In this document: piece by piece, positions 13,089 through 16,456 of the stretch
Layout of the letters: each line of letters starts with the position of its first letter
How positions within the stretch are numbered: the stretch's first letter is position 1
Assembly (NCBI GenBank): GCA_019240015.1
Contig: JAFAZB010000180.1
Coordinates: 1 to 16,456 of the forward strand
DNA: 16,456 bases
Reading direction: 5' to 3'
Source: Solirubrobacterales bacterium
GTDB taxonomy: Bacteria > Actinomycetota > Thermoleophilia > Solirubrobacterales > Solirubrobacteraceae
Notes under the pieces: generated by a model
What the model saw: the letters and a program-made list of their open reading frames with translations, nothing else
What the model was told of the DNA's origin: nothing
Databases searched by the model: none
Position numbers and translations under genes: made by a program

Positions 13089-14714
13089 ATGTCGCACGTG
13101 ACCGACGCGCAGCCGATCGAGGACTACCTGGTCCCGCCGGGCAGTCTCGACGAGCTGCTCGCCCAGGACGGCACGCCGTTCGCCCACGCCGCCGGGCTGA
13201 TCGCCACCCTGCACCGGCTCGGGCCGCAGGCGCTGAAGGCCGCCGGCCAACGCCGGGACACGATCTTCATGCAACAGGGGATCACGTTTGAGGTCGCCGG
13301 GACCGACGGGGAGCGCCGCGATCGGCCATTCCCGCTCGACCTCGTCCCCAGGGTCCTGACCGCCGCCGAGTGGACCACGATCAAGCGGGGGCTGGCGCAG
13401 CGCATCCGGGCGCTGAACGCGTTCGTCGACGACGTCTATCACGCGCACGAGATCGTCCGCGCGGGGATCGTGCCCTGGTCGCTGGTGGTGAGCCGCCCAA
13501 GCTTCGCGCGGCCGGTGCACGGCGTGCGCGCCCCGGGCGGCGTCTACTGTCACGTGTCGGGCTGTGACCTGGTCCGTGGCGGCGACGGGCGCTGGCGAGT
13601 GCTCGAGGACAACGTCCGCACACCGTCGGGGATCTCCTACGTGCTGGAGAACCGGCTCGCGATGACCCGGTTGATGCCGGAGCTGTTCGCGGGGCACCGG
13701 GTGCGGGCGGTCGATCACTATCCGTCGCTGCTGCTCGACGCGCTGCGCGCGGTGGCTCCGGGTGCGGAGAGCAATCCCACCGTGGTGCTGTGGACCCCCG
13801 GGCCGCTCAACCCGGCCTACTTCGAGCACGCGTTCCTGGCGCGGCAGATGGGAGTCGAGCTGGTCGAGGCCAGCGACCTGGTCGTGCGGGACGCGGTTTG
13901 CTACATGCGGACCACCGCCGGGTTGGAGCGCGTGCACATGATCTACCGCCGACTCGACGACGACTTCCTCGACCCGCTCGCGTTCCGGCCCGACTCGCTG
14001 CTCGGCGTGCCGGGGCTGGTCCGCGCTTACCGCGCGGGGACGGTGGCGATCGCCAACGCGATCGGCACCGGGGTCGCCGACGACAAGGCGATCTACCACT
14101 ACGTGCCCGAGATGATCCGTTTCTACCTCCAGGAGGAGCCGATCCTCGACAACGTGCCGACGTACCTGCTCACCGACGAGCGGGTGCGCAAGGAGGTGCT
14201 GGGGCGGTTGGCCGAGCTGGTCGTCAAACCCACCTCGGAATCGGGTGGGAAGGGCGTGTTCATCGGCCCGCAGGCGAGCGCGGCCGAGCGCGAGCATCAG
14301 AGCCGTCTGATCGAGGCACAGCCCGACAGGTTCATCGCCCAGGAGCTGGTGCACCTCTCGACGGCACCGACCGAATGCGGCGACGGGCGCCTCGCCCCGC
14401 GTCATGTGGATCTGCGCCCGTTCGCCGTATTCGGCGAGGAGATCCGGATCGTGCCCGGGGGTCTCACCCGGGTGGCGCTGGTCGAGGGCTCGATGATCGT
14501 CAACTCCTCACAGGGAGGCGGCTCCAAGGACACCTGGGTGCTCGACGACGGCACGCTCCAGGATTCGGGCGTTGCAGCGCGCCCCGCGCACGCGCCGCCG
14601 AGGCTGCCGGACGTCCGCTACGGCAACTGGCATGGGCAGGCGCAGCAGCAACAGCAGGCGCGTGGTGGGCGTGCGCGCGGGGGTCACGAGCCTCCTCCGC
14701 GACACCCGCGCTGA
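13089..14714 (+). CDS. Circularly permuted ATP-grasp protein (type 2, DUF404/DUF407 family)
   Basis: Predicted carboxylate-amine (peptide-bond-forming) ligase; substrate unknown. It has 541 residues from the ATG at 13089, while an in-frame GTG at 13062 would add nine basic residues. Neither start has a Shine-Dalgarno, and the ATG fits the recalled start of homologues. Recognisable family segments, numbered from GTG-13062, are GQRRDTIFMQQGITFEV (62-78), RPFPLDLVPR (88-97), LEDNVRTPSGISYVLENR (181-198), VADDKAIYHYVPEMI (338-352), the nucleotide-binding VVKPTSESGGKGVFIGP (387-403), RHVDLRPFAVFG (447-458) and MIVNSSQGGGSKDTWVL (478-494). The last 45 or so residues form a low-complexity tail with a glutamine run and Arg/Gly/His/Pro. 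The stop TGA shares its A with the ATG of the alpha-E gene. The three-gene context (ATP-grasp, alpha-E, transglutaminase) matches operons predicted by comparative genomics to make peptides or peptide tags. Confidence 0.9.
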   Translation: MSHVTDAQPIEDYLVPPGSLDELLAQDGTPFAHAAGLIATLHRLGPQALKAAGQRRDTIFMQQGITFEVAGTDGERRDRPFPLDLVPRVLTAAEWTTIKRGLAQRIRALNAFVDDVYHAHEIVRAGIVPWSLVVSRPSFARPVHGVRAPGGVYCHVSGCDLVRGGDGRWRVLEDNVRTPSGISYVLENRLAMTRLMPELFAGHRVRAVDHYPSLLLDALRAVAPGAESNPTVVLWTPGPLNPAYFEHAFLARQMGVELVEASDLVVRDAVCYMRTTAGLERVHMIYRRLDDDFLDPLAFRPDSLLGVPGLVRAYRAGTVAIANAIGTGVADDKAIYHYVPEMIRFYLQEEPILDNVPTYLLTDERVRKEVLGRLAELVVKPTSESGGKGVFIGPQASAAEREHQSRLIEAQPDRFIAQELVHLSTAPTECGDGRLAPRHVDLRPFAVFGEEIRIVPGGLTRVALVEGSMIVNSSQGGGSKDTWVLDDGTLQDSGVAARPAHAPPRLPDVRYGNWHGQAQQQQQARGGRARGGHEPPPRHPR

Positions 14715-15691
14715 TGCTCGCCCGGATCGCCCAAGAGCTGTTCTGGCTCGGACGCGACCTGACCCGGGCAGAGCACACCGCGCGGATGCTGGACGGGGCC
14801 TTTCATGCCGACGTCGCCGGAGTTCCCGGGGAGCGTGGGATCGCGCTCAGCTGGGATGGAGTACTGGCGATCATCGGCGCGAAGCCCCCCGCGCCGGGCG
14901 AGGAAGAGGCGACGGTTCCCGGTCCCGGACCGATGGGCCGCGGCGACGTGGCGCGCCTGCTGACGCTCGATACCGAAAGCCCGGCTTCGGTGCTCGCCTG
15001 CATTTCACGCGCGCGCGAGCGAGGGCGCACGCTGCGCGACGTGATCTCCACCGAGATGTGGGAAGCGCTCAACTCGTTCTTTCTACTGCTCGGCCGGTAC
15101 GACCTGCCGGCCGCGCTGCGGACCGGGCCCTACTCGGTCTACCAGGAGGTCAAGGAGCGCTGCGCGCTGTTCTGGGGGCTGGTCGCGCGCACCATGCTGC
15201 GCGACGAGGGTCGCGCGTTCCTCCAGGCGGGCGGGCGGATCGAGGACGCGGACATGGTGCTGCGGATGTTGCGCGTGGCGGTGCCCCGCGGATCGCTGGA
15301 GAGCGGGCACGAAAGCGAGGCGCTCGCGCTGCTGCATGCGGTGGGCGGCTTTCAGGCCTTCCGCCGCGCGACTCGCCAGGCGCCGACGATCGGCCCGGTG
15401 GCGCACTTTCTGCTGTTCGACCCGGCCTACCCCGGCTCGGTCGCGTCCTCGGCTGGGGCGCTCAGCAGCGCACTCTCGGCAGCCGATGCTCAGCCGCGCT
15501 CCTCCGCGCCCGTGCTGCGGCTGGGTCGCCTGATCGCTGACCTGGAGCTACAGCGCCAAGGCGCGGCGCCCGAAACCGGCGCCGAGTTCGGAGAGGCGCT
15601 CAAGCGGGTACAGGACGAACTCGAGCTGGTCGATCGCGACATCGAGGAACGCTATTTCGCGATCGCCGCAATCGCGGCTGTCCATCTGTGA
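14714..15691 (+). CDS. Alpha-E domain protein (DUF403 family)
   Basis: A 325-residue, mostly alpha-helical protein of unknown biochemical role, almost always encoded beside a circularly permuted ATP-grasp. Family signatures are the N-terminal ELFWLGRDLTRAEHTARMLD (8-27), matching the usual WLGRYLERAENTARLLD pattern, and SRARERGRTLRDVISTEMW (98-116), matching the usual ARENARTVRDQISSEMWE. HFLLFDPAYPGSV and a C-terminal helix QDELELVDRDIEERYF follow. A Pro/Gly/Glu-rich loop (about 56-77) interrupts the first helices. The ATG overlaps the stop of the ATP-grasp gene by one base and its TGA overlaps the next gene's GTG, so the three products are probably made together. It is presumed to be a partner or co-catalytic domain of the ligase. 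That is inference from conserved neighbourhood, not a known reaction. Confidence 0.9.
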   Translation: MLARIAQELFWLGRDLTRAEHTARMLDGAFHADVAGVPGERGIALSWDGVLAIIGAKPPAPGEEEATVPGPGPMGRGDVARLLTLDTESPASVLACISRARERGRTLRDVISTEMWEALNSFFLLLGRYDLPAALRTGPYSVYQEVKERCALFWGLVARTMLRDEGRAFLQAGGRIEDADMVLRMLRVAVPRGSLESGHESEALALLHAVGGFQAFRRATRQAPTIGPVAHFLLFDPAYPGSVASSAGALSSALSAADAQPRSSAPVLRLGRLIADLELQRQGAAPETGAEFGEALKRVQDELELVDRDIEERYFAIAAIAAVHL

Positions 15692-16456
15692 GCCGCGCGA
15701 TGATCCCCGAGATGAACTTCGCGATCCGCTACCTGACGATCTACGAGTACGACGCCGAGGTCGTCGACAACCTCAACGCGCTGCGCGTCAAGCCGGCGGC
15801 GAATGGCCGCCAGCGCTGCGACGAGTTCAGCGTCCGGCTGACCCCTGAGGCGCGGCTTCACCACCACACCGACTACTTCGGAACCGAGGTGGTCGAGTTC
15901 GAGATCTCCCGCCCTCATCGGCAGCTCACGATCGACGTCACGGCCAGGGTCAGCACCCACACGCCTGCCGAGCCGCCTTCGACCACCTGGGAGGCGCTCG
16001 AGGAGCCCAGCTACCGAGAGGCGGGCGGCGAGTTCCTGCTCCAGCTTGATGACGCGCCCGGCAACGCCGAGCTTGCACAGCTGATCGCTACCACGCGCGC
16101 AAGCACTCCGCTGCAGACCGTCTTGCGGATCTCCGAGCTGATCCCCGATCGGTTCGAGTACCGCCAGGGCGCCACCTACGTCGACTCGACAATCGAGCAT
16201 CTGTTCGAGGTCGGAGCCGGGGTGTGCCAGGACTTCGTGCATCTGGGCCTGTGTCTGCTGCGACACCACGGGATCGCCGCCCGCTACGTGTCCGGCTACC
16301 TGTTCGCGACTGGGACGGAGGGCGGCGAGGAGTCGGTCGAGGTCGACACCCACGCCTGGCTCGAGGCCCTGCTCCCGCTGCCGGGCGGCGGCGAGCCGGT
16401 CTGGGTGGGCGCCGATCCCACCAACCGCGTGCTCGTGAACGAGAACCACGTCAAGA
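15688..16456 (+). CDS. Transglutaminase-like cysteine protease/amidase, 3' end outside window
   Basis: First 256 residues of a bacterial transglutaminase-like protein. The N-terminal beta-domain begins MNFAIRYLTIYEYDAEVVDNLNALRVKP (residues 9 onward, typical for this family, which often starts near M-x-Y-x-V-x-H-x-T-x-Y). The catalytic triad follows: Cys180 in AGVCQDFVH, His222 in VDTHAWLEA and Asp243 in GADPTN. All three are present, so an active papain-like fold is expected, acting as protease, amidase or crosslinking enzyme. The start is ambiguous between GTG-15688, which overlaps the alpha-E stop as GTGA, and the in-frame ATGs at 15700 and 15712. The GTG was chosen because such overlaps recur across the window. 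No signal peptide is seen. It is third gene of the ATP-grasp/alpha-E operon. The true 3' end and any further genes of the operon lie outside the window. Confidence 0.9.
   Translation, partial: MSRAMIPEMNFAIRYLTIYEYDAEVVDNLNALRVKPAANGRQRCDEFSVRLTPEARLHHHTDYFGTEVVEFEISRPHRQLTIDVTARVSTHTPAEPPSTTWEALEEPSYREAGGEFLLQLDDAPGNAELAQLIATTRASTPLQTVLRISELIPDRFEYRQGATYVDSTIEHLFEVGAGVCQDFVHLGLCLLRHHGIAARYVSGYLFATGTEGGEESVEVDTHAWLEALLPLPGGGEPVWVGADPTNRVLVNENHVK

Noticed and set aside
13056..14405. 449-codon minus-strand frame opposite the ATP-grasp gene
   Set aside because: Shadow of the strongly conserved ATP-grasp frame, with His/Arg/Gln-rich composition and no domain.
15652..16449. 265-codon minus-strand frame opposite the transglutaminase gene
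   Set aside because: The plus strand carries an intact transglutaminase triad and the minus frame has no recognisable domain.

Overview
The window is a GC-rich, tightly packed bacterial chromosomal segment with 14 protein-coding genes, two of them cut by the window edges. Long open frames on both strands, frequent GTG/TTG starts, stop-start overlaps and the gene families present (a CIRCE-controlled groESL, an actinobacterial-type lhr-nei pair, a family 5 UDG, and an ATP-grasp/alpha-E/transglutaminase operon) suggest an actinobacterium. Thermoleophilia (Solirubrobacterales-like) is my best guess, but it is an inference from recalled protein style, not a search. I saw no rRNA, tRNA, CRISPR array, insertion sequence or phage gene.

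Layout. (1) Positions 1-1610, minus strand: groES then groEL (3' end outside the window), driven by a sigma-70-type promoter with two CIRCE operators, one upstream of the -35 box and one just after the predicted start of transcription. (2) Positions 1659-3199, minus strand: a CRP/FNR-type regulator, a Nudix hydrolase and an ASCH-domain protein in close series, reading towards groESL. (3) Positions 3243-3770, plus strand: a small secreted protein of unknown function, divergent from the CRP/FNR gene. The 43 bp between them contain a clean inverted repeat that could be an operator. (4) Positions 3776-12931, minus strand: a seven-gene run, rmlD-rmlB-tetR-udg(family 5)-lhr-nei-gdpd, mostly joined by 4-bp overlaps or short gaps. 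It puts dTDP-rhamnose synthesis, base-excision/helicase DNA repair and a phosphodiesterase in one likely transcription unit. (5) From about 13089 to the right edge, plus strand: a circularly permuted ATP-grasp ligase, an alpha-E (DUF403) protein and a transglutaminase-like cysteine enzyme, again joined by stop-start overlaps.

How the genes work together. GroES/GroEL form the chaperonin and are probably repressed by HrcA, which is not in the window. UDG5, Lhr and the Nei-type glycosylase form a plausible base-excision repair cassette with a TetR regulator in the same unit. The ATP-grasp/alpha-E/transglutaminase trio is the least understood system here. It belongs to a widespread set of predicted amide-ligase operons whose product is, to my knowledge, not established.

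Two genes (Nudix and TetR) have coding content that begins before any ATG, GTG or TTG codon. In each, the best-placed upstream initiation codon would be ATT or ATC next to a Shine-Dalgarno-like sequence and at the stop codon of the preceding gene.
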